Source: Leucobacter sp. G161
GTDB taxonomy: Bacteria > Actinomycetota > Actinomycetes > Actinomycetales > Microbacteriaceae
Direction: 5' to 3'
Assembly (NCBI RefSeq): GCF_001482305.1
Contig: NZ_LOHP01000079.1
Coordinates: 1-45,863, forward strand
Length of the DNA: 45,863 nt
Shown here: piece by piece, positions 8,674 to 17,164 of the stretch
Position numbering within the stretch: the stretch's first letter is position 1
Layout: each line of letters opens with the position of its first letter
Position numbers and translations under genes: made by a program
Notes under the pieces: generated by a model
The model's input: only the letters and a program-made list of their open reading frames with translations
Databases searched by the model: none
Told to the model about the DNA's origin: nothing

Positions 8674-9435
8674 TTACTTCGGACCCATCCGCAGCGCGCC
8701 GTCCATGCGGATCGTCTCGCCGTTGAGGTAGTCGTGCTCGGCGATCATCGCGACGAGCTGTGCGAACTCGTCGGGGCGCGCAAGACGGGCCGGGAACGGC
8801 ACCGAGGCTGAGAGTGAGGCGTTCACCTCGGGGCCGAGGGCCTCGAGGAGCGGGGTCGCCACGATGCCGGGGGCGATCGTGTTCACACGGATCCCGCTGC
8901 GTGCGAGGTCACGTGCTGCGGTGATGCCCATGCCAACGACGGCGCCCTTCGAAGCGGCGTATGCGATCTGGCCGATCTGGCCCTCGTACGCAGCGACCGA
9001 CGCAGTGTTCACGATGAGGCCGCGCTGGCCCGACTCGTCAACCGGCTCCTGCGCTGCCATGATCTCGGCGGCGAGCCGCATCACGTTGAAGGTGCCGGTG
9101 ACGTTGATGTTCAGCGTGCGCTGGAAGGTTTCGAGGTCGTGCACGCCCTTCGATGACAGGATGCGCTTCGCCGGCGCAATGCCTGCGCAGTTCACCACGA
9201 GTCGAATCGGCGGCTCCCCCGCAGTGAGCTGCAGCGCGGCAGCTACGTCATCCTCGCTCGTCACGTCGGCGGCGACATAGCGGATCCCAGCAGCTGGTGC
9301 ACCAGCCTTTTCGATCGACATCGCCAGGTCGAGGCCGACGACGTTCGCGCCGCGGCCGGCGAGGAGTGCAGCCGTTGCCGCTCCCAGGCCGGATGCTGCG
9401 CCGGTGATGACTGCGGTGGTTCCTTCAAGCTGCAT
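8674..9435 (-). CDS. Short-chain dehydrogenase, 3-hydroxyacyl-CoA dehydrogenase type 2-like
   Basis: This is a 253-residue classical SDR. The NAD-binding TGAASGLG is at 11-18, NCAG at 82-85, catalytic Ser146 in NTASVAAYEGQIGQ, and the YxxxK pair is Tyr159/Lys163. The sequence around Ser146 and the C-terminal LNGETIRMDGALRMGPK resemble the HSD17B10-like group, which oxidises short branched 3-hydroxyacyl-CoAs, including the 2-methyl-3-hydroxybutyryl-CoA step of isoleucine breakdown. The frame is open upstream to a GTG at 9471. The ATG at 9433-9435 is chosen because GAGGA lies 6 bases before it and the family N-terminus (LEGTTAVITGAASGLG) fits. It lies 143 bases after the E2 gene on the same strand. 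Substrate is inferred. Confidence 0.8.
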   Translation of the reverse strand: MQLEGTTAVITGAASGLGAATAALLAGRGANVVGLDLAMSIEKAGAPAAGIRYVAADVTSEDDVAAALQLTAGEPPIRLVVNCAGIAPAKRILSSKGVHDLETFQRTLNINVTGTFNVMRLAAEIMAAQEPVDESGQRGLIVNTASVAAYEGQIGQIAYAASKGAVVGMGITAARDLARSGIRVNTIAPGIVATPLLEALGPEVNASLSASVPFPARLARPDEFAQLVAMIAEHDYLNGETIRMDGALRMGPK

Positions 9436-9578
9436 AGTGGTTCCTCGTCTCTCGGCCGCCTTGGCCGTCACGGTCGGCTCGCTCCACGAATCGTTGGGGA
9501 GCGGCTCAGATGGTCACGCTGTACTGCCGATCCTACGGGCATTCGGGTGGGAACGTCCGCCGGAATTCCGGGGTGGCG

Positions 9579-10919
9579 TTAGTCGAGCAGCAGCGCGGGC
9601 TCTTCGAGCACCGACGCGACATCTGCGACAAAGCGGGAGATCACGTCGCCGTCGACGACGCGGTGGTCGAAGGATCCACCGACGGTCGTCACCATGCGCG
9701 GACGCACCTGGCCATCGACGACCCACGGCTTCTCCTTGATGGTGCCCATCGCCATGATCGCGACCTCGCCGGGATTCAGGATCGGGGTGCCGAAGTCCAT
9801 CCCGAAGACGCCGATGTTCGTCAGCGTGATCGTGCCGTGCTGCATCTCCGCGGGCGTCGTACGCCCTTCACGCGCGGTCATCGTGAGCTGCTCAATCGCC
9901 TGCGCGAGTTCGCGGAGGCTGAGCTCCTGGGCGTCCTTGATGTTCGGAACGACGAGGCCGCGGGGCGTTGCCGCTGCGATGCCGAGGTTCACAAAGTGGT
10001 GTCGAATGATCTCGGTTTCGGTGAACGTCGAGTTAATCTCGGGGTTGCGGCGGATCGCCCAGAGCATCGCCTTCGCGAAGATGAGCAACGGCGACACCTT
10101 GATGCCAGCGAAGTCGGTCGAGGTTTTCAGCCGCTTCACGAACTCCATCGTGCGGGTCGCGTCAACGTCGGTGAAGACGCCAACGTGCGGCGCTTCAAAG
10201 GCGCTCGTGACCATCGCCTTCGCGATCTGCTTGCGCATCCCCTTCAGCGGGATGCGCTCCTCGCGCACCGCGGGCGCCTCAGGCGTTGTGATGTTTCGGA
10301 ACAGGCTCGCCTGCGAGCCGTGGCGCACGACGTCGTCGCGGAGCACCTCGCCGGCGATACCGGTACCCGTGACCTGCGTAAGGTCCACGCCGAGATCCTT
10401 CGCGAGCTTCCGGATCGGGGGCTTCGCGATGACCGGCGAAGCCGCAGCGACGGGAATCGGCGGGCCGGACAGGAGCGGCTCGCCACCGCTGCGGCGTCGT
10501 GAGCGGACCGTGCCAGCTGCGCCGTAGCCGACGAGCACCGCGCCGCCAGCTTCGTCTGCCTCGGCGGCTACTGCCGGAGCCTCAGCGGACGCAACTGAAG
10601 CTGCTGGCGCCTCGGCGGGGGCTGTCGCGGCTGCGGTGGCGGGGTCTTCCGCGGGAGCGTGATCCTGATCCTGCTCCCCCGCAGCGCGCACCCGCATAAT
10701 CGGCGAACCGACAGGCACGGTGTCGCCGACCTCGGCCAACAACTCCGTCACGACGCCAGCGAATGGCGAGGGGAGCTCAACGAGCGACTTCGCGGTCTCG
10801 ATCTCACAGATCACCTGATTGAGGGTGACCTCGTCGCCAGGCGCGACCTGCCAGCTGACGATCTCGGCCTCGGTCAGCCCCTCGCCGACATCGGGAAGGG
10901 GAAACGTCATGTCGCTCAT
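9579..10919 (-). CDS. bkdC: Dihydrolipoamide acyltransferase, E2 of a 2-oxoacid dehydrogenase complex
   Basis: This 446-residue E2 has one N-terminal lipoyl domain with lipoylated Lys44 in [12 protein letters not shown]. An Ala/Glu-rich linker follows (about 85-130), then a peripheral-subunit-binding domain around [19 protein letters not shown], and the catalytic domain ending in DHRVVDG (His419, Asp423). A single lipoyl domain is typical of branched-chain E2 and some actinobacterial pyruvate E2s. The open frame runs farther upstream, but ATG at 10917-10919 follows AAAGGAG by 6 bases and gives the expected N-terminus, so the longer frame is rejected. It lies 76 bases after E1beta. No E3 (lpd) gene is in the window. 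Branched-chain versus pyruvate specificity cannot be decided; the neighbouring propionate genes favour branched-chain. Confidence 0.85.
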   Translation of the reverse strand: MSDMTFPLPDVGEGLTEAEIVSWQVAPGDEVTLNQVICEIETAKSLVELPSPFAGVVTELLAEVGDTVPVGSPIMRVRAAGEQDQDHAPAEDPATAAATAPAEAPAASVASAEAPAVAAEADEAGGAVLVGYGAAGTVRSRRRSGGEPLLSGPPIPVAAASPVIAKPPIRKLAKDLGVDLTQVTGTGIAGEVLRDDVVRHGSQASLFRNITTPEAPAVREERIPLKGMRKQIAKAMVTSAFEAPHVGVFTDVDATRTMEFVKRLKTSTDFAGIKVSPLLIFAKAMLWAIRRNPEINSTFTETEIIRHHFVNLGIAAATPRGLVVPNIKDAQELSLRELAQAIEQLTMTAREGRTTPAEMQHGTITLTNIGVFGMDFGTPILNPGEVAIMAMGTIKEKPWVVDGQVRPRMVTTVGGSFDHRVVDGDVISRFVADVASVLEEPALLLD

Positions 10920-10995
10920 CGAAGGCTCCTTTGGGTTGCTTCGTTCAAGTGTAGGTTTTCGCGGCGCGCTCGGCGGCCGGTGAGGCGGTTCGGCC

Positions 10996-11994
10996 TCAGT
11001 AGTGCATGGTTCGGTCGACCGCTTCGAGAATGCGGTCAGCGTCTGGCAAGAACATGCCCTCCAGGCGAGCGGGCGGGAACGGCACGTCGTAGGCCGAGAC
11101 GCGGAGCACCGGCGCCTGCAGCGAATAGAACGCATGCTCGGCGGCGTGTGCTGCGAGCTCGCTGCCGAGACTGACGTTGCCTGATGCCTCCTGCGCGATG
11201 ACGAGTCGGCCCGTCTTGCGAACGGACTCGAGCATGGGGCCGTAATCGACGGGTGAGACGCTCCGGAGATCGACGACCTCGACGCTGGTGCCCTCCTGCT
11301 GCGCAACCTCGGCGGCCTGCAGCGCGGTGGTCACCATGGCCCCGAATGCGACAATGGTGCAATCGGTTCCGGTGCGTGCGACGCGACTGCCGTGCAGCGA
11401 AGTCGCGGGTGCCGCCGGATCAACCTCGCCCTTCATCCAGTACTTGGCCTTCGGCTCAAAAAACAGCACGGGATCCTGTGACTGGATCGCCTGCTGGATC
11501 ATCCAATACGCGTCGTTCGGTGTTGACGGCGCGACCACCCTGAGACCCGGAGTGTGCGCAAAGTACGCCTCCGGGCTCTCCTGATGGTGCTCGATTGCTC
11601 CGACGTTGCCGCCGTATGGCACGCGGATCACGACCGGCATCGGCATCTTGCCGTCGTGCCGGTTCGTGATCTTCGCGAGCTGCGTGACGATCTGGTTGAA
11701 GGCGGGAAAGATGAAGCCGTCGAACTGGATCTCGACGACGGGCCGATAGCCGCGCATCGCGAGCCCGATCGCACTGCCGACGATGCCGGCCTCGGCCAGT
11801 GGGGTGTCGAGGACGCGCGCGGTACCGAAATCTGCCTGGAGTTTGTCCGTGACGCGGAAGACGCCGCCGAGCGGGCCAATATCCTCCCCCATGAGCAGGA
11901 CCTTGTCGTCGGCGGCCATCGCGGTGCGGAGCCCCTCATTGATCGCGCGGGCCATGGGCAGTACGGTGCGCTCGCTGAGCGTAGTGACGGTCAT
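10996..11994 (-). CDS. bkdB: 2-oxoacid dehydrogenase E1 component, beta subunit
   Basis: This 332-residue transketolase-like beta subunit pairs with E1alpha to decarboxylate a 2-oxoacid with thiamine diphosphate. Typical segments are [54 protein letters not shown] and the [19 protein letters not shown] loop. The C-terminal transketolase_C domain has [13 protein letters not shown]. The upstream-extended frame is rejected: the ATG at 11992-11994 overlaps the E1alpha TGA (ATGA), giving both a natural family N-terminus and coupling. Confidence 0.88.
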   Translation of the reverse strand: MTVTTLSERTVLPMARAINEGLRTAMAADDKVLLMGEDIGPLGGVFRVTDKLQADFGTARVLDTPLAEAGIVGSAIGLAMRGYRPVVEIQFDGFIFPAFNQIVTQLAKITNRHDGKMPMPVVIRVPYGGNVGAIEHHQESPEAYFAHTPGLRVVAPSTPNDAYWMIQQAIQSQDPVLFFEPKAKYWMKGEVDPAAPATSLHGSRVARTGTDCTIVAFGAMVTTALQAAEVAQQEGTSVEVVDLRSVSPVDYGPMLESVRKTGRLVIAQEASGNVSLGSELAAHAAEHAFYSLQAPVLRVSAYDVPFPPARLEGMFLPDADRILEAVDRTMHY

Positions 11995-13178
11995 CCCTGC
12001 ATCTCCTGATTCGTCTCGAATGAGGACTCGTAGCGTTCGAGCCACACCCGCTGCTCCTCGATGCGGGGGTGCGCCTCCGAGTAGACGTTCGCGAACATCG
12101 CGTCGGCGTCGGGTGGTGGCAGCTGCAAGATTTCGTCGCGCACCAGCTTGGCTTTGCGATCCGCCTCGGCGGCGACCTCGGCAAAGAAGGCATCGTCGAC
12201 GCCCTGCTCGCGCAGGTACGCGGCCATCCGCTCGACAGGGTCTCGTTCGCGCCAAGCCTCGAGCTCCGCGTTCTCGCGGTAGCGTGTGGGATCGTCGCTC
12301 GTGGTGTGCGCGCCGATTCGGTACGTGAGCGCCTCAATGTACCCGGGGCCCTGGCCGTCCCGGGCGAGCCGCAGGAAGCGGCGGCCGACCGCGAACGCAG
12401 CGAGCGGATCGTTACCGTCGATCTGCACGGCCCTGATGCCGAAGCCCAGCGCGCGCCGATACAACGGCGTGCGGCTCTGCCGCTCGACGGGAACCGAGAT
12501 CGCCCAGCCGTTGTTCTGCACCACGAATACCGCCGGCGTCTGGTAGCTCGCGGCAAAAATCATCGACTCGTTTGCGTCGCCCTGACTCGAGGTGCCATCG
12601 CCGTAAAAGGCCATCGTTGCCTCGCCGGTCGCGATGCCGGCCTCCCCCGCGTCGAGTGTCCCTGCGGCGGCACGCGCCTTCGCATCGAGCAGCTGCCCGA
12701 GCGCGTATCCGCTGGCGTGCTGCGTCTGTGCGGCGAGCACGAGCGTGTACAGATGGAAGTTGCCATTCTTCGGGTCGGTAACGTCCCAGCCGCCGTGACT
12801 GAAGCCGCGGAACAGCTTCAGCATGTCGATAAAATCAACGCCACGAACCTTCGCGACCGTGTGCTCGCGGTAGGCGGGGAACACGTGATCCTGGGGCTCA
12901 GCAGCGTGCGCGAGGCCGACCTGGCAGCCCTCCTGGCCGATGCTCGGCACCCACAGCGCCAACTGGCCCTGCCGTTGCAAATGGGTAGCCTCGGTGTCGA
13001 ACGCGCGGGTCTCCACCATGTCGCGATACCACTGCTTGTACTCTTCGATACCAACGCCATCAAGCTCCGCTGCATAGTCTGCTGCGGAGCTTGATGGGGA
13101 GTACCGACCTTCGGCGTTGAGGAAGCGAATCGGCTCTGGATCCACCATGTCAACGGCGAGCTGCTGGGTCTGGCTCAT
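11991..13178 (-). CDS. bkdA: 2-oxoacid dehydrogenase E1 component, alpha subunit
   Basis: This 395-residue E1alpha carries the thiamine-diphosphate motif beginning GDGTSSQGDANES and ending NNGWAISV. Other markers are QEGCQVGLAHAAEPQDHVFP and the phosphorylation-loop-like YRIGAHTTSDDPTRYR. It is the first gene of the E1alpha-E1beta-E2 operon. The frame is open to a TTG at 13187, but the ATG at 13176-13178 is preferred. No Shine-Dalgarno is seen. A TACACT -10 lies only 8 bases upstream, so the mRNA is probably leaderless or nearly so. Whether the complex uses branched-chain oxoacids or pyruvate is not settled; the cluster also fits genes annotated pdhA/pdhB/pdhC in relatives. Confidence 0.86.
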   Translation of the reverse strand: MSQTQQLAVDMVDPEPIRFLNAEGRYSPSSSAADYAAELDGVGIEEYKQWYRDMVETRAFDTEATHLQRQGQLALWVPSIGQEGCQVGLAHAAEPQDHVFPAYREHTVAKVRGVDFIDMLKLFRGFSHGGWDVTDPKNGNFHLYTLVLAAQTQHASGYALGQLLDAKARAAAGTLDAGEAGIATGEATMAFYGDGTSSQGDANESMIFAASYQTPAVFVVQNNGWAISVPVERQSRTPLYRRALGFGIRAVQIDGNDPLAAFAVGRRFLRLARDGQGPGYIEALTYRIGAHTTSDDPTRYRENAELEAWRERDPVERMAAYLREQGVDDAFFAEVAAEADRKAKLVRDEILQLPPPDADAMFANVYSEAHPRIEEQRVWLERYESSFETNQEMQG

Positions 13179-13186
13179 AGTGGTCA

Positions 13187-13214
13187 AGTGTATCGACGGG
13201 GTTCATACGAACCC
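13187..13214 (-). promoter_or_regulatory. Candidate promoter and palindromic operator of the E1alpha operon
   Basis: On the minus strand TACACT (13187-13192) is a good -10 placed 8 bases before the E1alpha ATG. Just upstream, GGGTTC-ATAC-GAACCC (13199-13214) is a perfect inverted repeat with 6 bp arms, lying in the -35/-10 spacer, where a bound regulator would block polymerase. No matching regulator gene is next to it. Confidence 0.45.
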
Positions 13215-13327
13215 GGATATATAGCCCTGTCTGAGGCGCTGCTCAGCCGCGCCCGCGCGCGCCGCTCGCCCCGCAGGTTCCCCTGATCCGCTCGCGCAAA
13301 TTGCGCCCTCCTGCAAGAATTGACGGC

Positions 13328-13735
13328 ATGCGACTCATCATGCGTGTCCTCGTCTCCACCTTCGCGCTCTGGCTGACGACCCTCATCGTCGGCGGCTCAG
13401 GGCCGCGCGGCTTCTGGATCGAGCCCATCAACGATGACCCGTACTCGCCGCTCATCACGATGCTCATCGTCGCGCTCGTCTTCGGGCTCGTCAATGGGAC
13501 GCTGGGCAGGATCGTCAGGATCGTATCGATTCCCCTCTACATCCTCACGCTCGGCCTCTTCGGGCTCATCGTGAACGGAATCCTCATCTCCGTTATCGCC
13601 TGGCTCTCAGGAGCCGCAGGATTCGGGCTATACGTCGATGGCTTCTGGTGGGGCGTGCTCGGCGCCATCGTGATGTCCGTGCTTGCGAGCATCATGAACG
13701 GCCTGCTCGGCACGAACAAGAAGCGCCGGCGGTAA
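13328..13735 (+). CDS. Phage-holin-family-4-like (YvlD-type) membrane protein
   Basis: This 135-residue protein has four hydrophobic segments: FALWLTTLIVGG, MLIVALVFGLVNGTLG, LYILTLGLFGLIVNGILI and FWWGVLGAIVMSVLASIMNG. It ends in a basic KKRRR tail. The layout and the LPLYILTLGLFGLIVN-like core match the chromosomal YvlD/phage_holin_4 family, which has no settled function in host cells and need not be a phage remnant. The frame opens earlier, but the ATG at 13328 is preferred. An AAGAAT hexamer lies 7 bases before it and no ribosome-binding site is evident, suggesting a leaderless message. It is a single gene between two divergent groups. Confidence 0.7.
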   Translation: MRLIMRVLVSTFALWLTTLIVGGSGPRGFWIEPINDDPYSPLITMLIVALVFGLVNGTLGRIVRIVSIPLYILTLGLFGLIVNGILISVIAWLSGAAGFGLYVDGFWWGVLGAIVMSVLASIMNGLLGTNKKRRR

Positions 13736-13768
13736 CGCACCCCTCACAACAGGGTCGCAGCGGGCTGG

Positions 13769-13796
13769 CTGACCCCGTGGGAGAATGGGATAGGAC
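13769..13796 (+). promoter_or_regulatory. Candidate promoter of purB
   Basis: CTGACC (13769-13774) and TAGGAC (13791-13796) are separated by 16 bases, about 64 bases before the purB ATG. Matches to consensus are moderate. The leader contains no obvious purine riboswitch. Confidence 0.35.
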
Positions 13797-13859
13797 TGCG
13801 CTCGCACCCCTGTGCGGCGCCCATCAACTTGTTGCACGCCCCGACACAACGGAGATCAC

Positions 13860-15239
13860 ATGACGAGCCTGCCCCCGCAGCCCATCAGCCCCCTCGACGG
13901 CCGCTACCGGAAGGCCGTCGAAGGCCTGGGCGACACGCTCTCGGAGGCAGGCCTGAACAAGGCGCGCGTGCACGTCGAGGTTGAGTGGCTCGCCTACCTC
14001 ACCTCGCACTCGCTGCTCGGTGGAACGCCGATGGACGATGCGCAGCTGGCGTCACTCCGCGAGTGGGCTGCAAACTTCGGCCAGGCCGAGATCGACGAGC
14101 TCGCCGAGACCGAGAAGACCACGCAGCACGATGTGAAGGCTGTCGAGTACCTCGTGCGCGCGCGACTCGAGGCGCAGGGGCTCGGTCAGTTCGCGGAGCT
14201 GACGCACGTCTGCTGCACGAGCGAGGACATCAACAACCTGTCGTACGCGCTCACCGTGAAGCAGGCCATCACCGATGTTTGGCGCCCGAAGTTCGTCGCC
14301 GTCATCGATGAGCTGGAGCGCCAGGCTGGTGTCTACCGCGACCTCGCCATGATGAGCCGCACCCACGGCCAGCCCGCGACGCCCACGACGCTCGGCAAGG
14401 AGCTCGGGGTGTTCGTCTACCGTCTGCGCCGCCAGCTGCGACAGATCGACGCCGTCGAATACCTCGGCAAGTTCTCTGGCGCGACCGGCACCTTCGCCGC
14501 TCACCTCGCCGCCGATCCCGCAGCCGATTGGGAGACCATCTCGCGCGAGTTCGTCGAGGGCCTCGGACTCGACTGGAACCCGGTCACGACACAGATCGAG
14601 TCGCACGACTGGCAGGCGGAGCTGTACACGCGCGTCGCACACGCGAACCGGATCCTGCACAACCTCGCGACCGACATCTGGAGCTACATCTCCATCGGCT
14701 ACTTCCGGCAGACCCCCGTCGCGGGCGCCACCGGTTCTTCGACGATGCCGCACAAGGTGAACCCAATCCGATTCGAGAACGCCGAGGCGAACCTCGAAAT
14801 CTCGAACGCTCTGCTCGATTCGCTTGCCGCAACGCTCGTCACGAGCCGGTGGCAGCGCGACCTCACCGACTCCTCCGCACAGCGCAACATCGGCGTCGCC
14901 CTCGGCCACTCGGTGCTCGCGCTCGACAACACGCTCAAGGGCCTCGGGCAGATTGACGCAGCTCCCGAGGTACTCGCCGCCGATCTCGACAGCAACTGGG
15001 AGGTGCTCGGCGAGGCGATCCAGACGGTGATTCGCGCGGAGGTCACCGCCGGCCGCTCGACGATCAGCGATCCGTATGCCGCGCTCAAGGAACTCACGCG
15101 CGGTCGCCGCATCGGCCAGGCAGAGCTCGTCGAGTTCGTGCAGGGGCTCGAGATCGGTGACGAGGCGAAGCAGCGCCTGCTGCAGCTCACGCCCGCGACC
15201 TATATCGGCAACGCGCCGGAGCTGCTTAAGTACCTGTGA
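13860..15239 (+). CDS. purB: Adenylosuccinate lyase
   Basis: This 459-residue enzyme of the fumarase/aspartase superfamily cleaves SAICAR and adenylosuccinate, serving both the main purine pathway and AMP synthesis. The superfamily signature SSTMPHKVNP lies near residues 292-301, with the flexible catalytic serine loop. Other markers are SPLDGRYRKAV at the N-terminus, KTTQHDVKAVEYLVR, HVCCTSEDINNLSY and SRTHGQPATPTTLGKE. Length and sequence follow the Escherichia coli-type PurB. The upstream-extended frame is rejected because ATG at 13860 has GGAG 5 bases ahead and gives the family start. It is a stand-alone gene. Confidence 0.95.
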   Translation: MTSLPPQPISPLDGRYRKAVEGLGDTLSEAGLNKARVHVEVEWLAYLTSHSLLGGTPMDDAQLASLREWAANFGQAEIDELAETEKTTQHDVKAVEYLVRARLEAQGLGQFAELTHVCCTSEDINNLSYALTVKQAITDVWRPKFVAVIDELERQAGVYRDLAMMSRTHGQPATPTTLGKELGVFVYRLRRQLRQIDAVEYLGKFSGATGTFAAHLAADPAADWETISREFVEGLGLDWNPVTTQIESHDWQAELYTRVAHANRILHNLATDIWSYISIGYFRQTPVAGATGSSTMPHKVNPIRFENAEANLEISNALLDSLAATLVTSRWQRDLTDSSAQRNIGVALGHSVLALDNTLKGLGQIDAAPEVLAADLDSNWEVLGEAIQTVIRAEVTAGRSTISDPYAALKELTRGRRIGQAELVEFVQGLEIGDEAKQRLLQLTPATYIGNAPELLKYL

Positions 15240-15284
15240 GCGAGCGGGTTGCCGGGCTCCGGTAGCTGCGCCAGGCTTGAGTGT

Positions 15285-16130
15285 ATGACTCAGGCACCAC
15301 GTTTTCAGCGCGAACGCACCAGACACCGCTTCACCGCACGCACAGTGACGGTGATCGCTGTCTCGCGGCCAGTCGAAACGTTCGCCCGCGTGACCGTCGC
15401 CGGGCCGGATCTGCACGATTTCGTGTCGACCGGGCCCGGCGACCACGCCAAGATTTTCTTCCCGCACCCGTTCACCGGCGTACTCGTCGCGCCAACGCCT
15501 GCCGCGGACGGTGCGGATGGCATCGACCGCCCCGACGGGCAGACCTTCGCCCGCGACTTCACTCCCCTGAATGTGCGGGAGGAAGACGGCGGGCGCGTCT
15601 TCGACCTCGACTTCTTCCTGCACGAGGATCCGGGCCCGGCATCGGCCTGGGCGGAGAAGGCCGCTGTCGGTGACACGCTCGTTGTCGTCGGCCCGCGCGG
15701 CTCACAAAGCATCCCCGCGGGGGTCACGTCGCTGCTCTGCCTCGTTGACCCGACCGCGTTCCCGGCGACGGCCCGCTTCATCACCGGGCTGCCTGAGACA
15801 ACAGAGGTCGAGGTTGTCGCCGACGTCGATTACGAGGCGCTCGACTGGGTCGAGGAGTATTTCCGCGACGCCACCGGGCGCGAGGTGCTCGTGCGCGAGC
15901 CACTCGGCGGCCTCGACCAGGCGCTGCTCGACAGCGAGGTCGGAGACTCCACGTTTGTCTTCGCCGCGGGCGACGCAAATCGGCTCATCCCGCTGCGCCG
16001 CGTGATTCGCGATGAGCTTGGGCTCCCCCGAGATCAGTACCAGATCAGTGGGTACTGGCGTCGCGGCGAGGCGAACTTCGACCATCACGGGCCGATCGAT
16101 CCAAGCGACCCGGAGTCGGTCGAGGACTAG
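15285..16130 (+). CDS. Siderophore-interacting protein (FAD-dependent ferric-siderophore reductase)
   Basis: This 281-residue protein has the SIP/ViuB layout. The N-terminal FAD-binding beta-barrel (about 15-125) includes FARVTVAGPDLHDFVSTGPGDHAKIFFP and FTPLNVREED. The C-terminal NAD(P)H-binding domain (about 125-260) includes VVGPRGSQSIP, FVFAAGDANRLIPLRR and YWRRGEANFDHHG. Members reduce ferric siderophores in the cytoplasm to release iron. ATG at 15285 is chosen because it matches the family N-terminus (RFQRERTRHRFTARTVTV). It lies 45 bases after purB with no strong ribosome-binding site. No siderophore transporter or synthesis gene is adjacent, so it may be a housekeeping iron-release enzyme. 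Confidence 0.85.
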   Translation: MTQAPRFQRERTRHRFTARTVTVIAVSRPVETFARVTVAGPDLHDFVSTGPGDHAKIFFPHPFTGVLVAPTPAADGADGIDRPDGQTFARDFTPLNVREEDGGRVFDLDFFLHEDPGPASAWAEKAAVGDTLVVVGPRGSQSIPAGVTSLLCLVDPTAFPATARFITGLPETTEVEVVADVDYEALDWVEEYFRDATGREVLVREPLGGLDQALLDSEVGDSTFVFAAGDANRLIPLRRVIRDELGLPRDQYQISGYWRRGEANFDHHGPIDPSDPESVED

Positions 16131-16137
16131 GCCACGA

Positions 16138-16176
16138 CGAAGCTCGGGCCGGCCCATGAGGCCGACCCGAGCTTCG
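16138..16176. terminator. Bidirectional hairpin terminator
   Basis: An 11 bp perfect inverted repeat (CGAAGCTCGGG at 16138-16148, CCCGAGCTTCG at 16166-16176) encloses a second short stem, CGGCC-CATGA-GGCCG. It sits 7 bases after the reductase stop and 23 bases past the stop of the convergent membrane-protein gene, so it can serve both strands. Confidence 0.75.
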
Positions 16177-16199
16177 CATTCAGCTGCTTGTGTGCAGCG

Positions 16200-16451
16200 T
16201 TAGAGTGATTCGTCGGCGTCCGTGTTCTTCTTCCCACTGACGTTGATCACTCCGATGAAGGCCAGGGAAACGACGAACGCAATCGCAGCGAAGATGAGCG
16301 TGAGCATTATCGAGCGCGAGCTCATAAGTACAATGAGCGCTGCGAAGATGGCGAGCACACCAGAGAAGCCGAAGATCTCTGCGGGCTTCATCCCGAGACC
16401 CTTCGAAGTCTTGGAATGGATCTGAGCTGAGCTGTCTGTCGGGTTCGTCAT
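16200..16451 (-). CDS. Small two-helix membrane protein, unknown function
   Basis: This 83-residue protein has a polar N-terminal tail (TNPTDSSAQIHSKTSK) and two hydrophobic segments (about IFGFSGVLAIFAALIVLM and IMLTLIFAAIAFVVSLAFIG). It ends in a charged KKNTDADESL tail. The start is the ATG at 16449-16451; the longer open frame is a shadow of the upstream gene. It follows the 205-residue membrane-protein gene by 25 bases on the same strand, so the two are probably co-transcribed. I do not recognise the family. Confidence 0.7.
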   Translation of the reverse strand: MTNPTDSSAQIHSKTSKGLGMKPAEIFGFSGVLAIFAALIVLMSSRSIMLTLIFAAIAFVVSLAFIGVINVSGKKNTDADESL

Positions 16452-16476
16452 CGGTCGCTTTCTACGGTTCGGCAAG

Positions 16477-17094
16477 CTAAATACGTCGGGGCTGTGGGCC
16501 CGCTGAGGCGTTCGCTGCCGTTCCCAGAGTGGCGTCTTCCGCCTCAGTGGTTCGGCGAGTATCGAATGCGGCGATTCCAAGGAACACGCCAGCAATAACG
16601 GCGTAGGCCCCAAAGAAGCCGATGACCGCGACGAGATCGGCGCGGGCGAGCAAGACGGCGAGGGCGAGCAGCACTCCGGTGGCGCCAACGAGCGGCGCAT
16701 CCTGACGACTTCCCGGTGTGATCACCATGCCCATAAATTCAAGCAGCGCAGAACCGAGTGCCCATGCGGCGATAGTCACCGCAAATGCAATTTCTGTGCC
16801 GAGCACCGCGAGTGCGACAGCCGCGATGATCGACACGGCTCCAAGGGCGAGGGCGATAGCCGATCCGCCGCGGCCGCGCCGGTGCCAGCTCTCAAGGATG
16901 TGGACGCCTCCCAGGGCGACAAGCGCTCCGACGACGACCGCGAGGTCGAAACCGAACTGCTCGTGGAACGTCGCCGTGAAGGTAATCAGTAATCCGACGG
17001 CGACGAGCACAATACTGCGCACTCCCTGCACCCAGCGAGGGGGAAGGAGAGCGGGGTCGACTGATCGCCGAGCGCTCCCTGCGGTCTGTGACAT
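16477..17094 (-). CDS. Six-helix membrane protein, possibly DUF308/HdeD-like
   Basis: This 205-residue, strongly hydrophobic protein has about six membrane segments, starting after PPRWVQGVRS and ending before a polar Thr/Glu/Ala-rich tail (DTRRTTEAEDATLGTAANAS). The paired-helix repeat pattern is reminiscent of HdeD-type proteins, but no diagnostic motif is visible. The true start is probably the ATG at 17092-17094 (MSQTAGS); the long extension upstream is an antisense-like shadow inside the dnaB gene. It lies 70 bases after dnaB on the same strand. Function unknown. Confidence 0.65.
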   Translation of the reverse strand: MSQTAGSARRSVDPALLPPRWVQGVRSIVLVAVGLLITFTATFHEQFGFDLAVVVGALVALGGVHILESWHRRGRGGSAIALALGAVSIIAAVALAVLGTEIAFAVTIAAWALGSALLEFMGMVITPGSRQDAPLVGATGVLLALAVLLARADLVAVIGFFGAYAVIAGVFLGIAAFDTRRTTEAEDATLGTAANASAGPQPRRI

Positions 17095-17164
17095 CAATGA
17101 ACCCCTTCTCTGCCTCCAGGATTCTAGCTGGTCTCGCTGCGAAACACCGGGGCGAGCTTCGTCA

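Noticed and set aside
9560..9571. CCGGAATTCCGG palindrome between E2 and the dehydrogenase
   Set aside because: A loopless 12 bp palindrome cannot form a useful hairpin, and short GC-rich palindromes are expected by chance here.
13328..13735. Holin-like gene as a sign of a prophage
   Set aside because: No other phage gene is nearby, and this holin-like family is widespread as a chromosomal gene.
14052..15623. A 523-residue minus-strand frame opposite purB
   Set aside because: Antisense shadow of purB and the reductase gene, with no recognisable domain.
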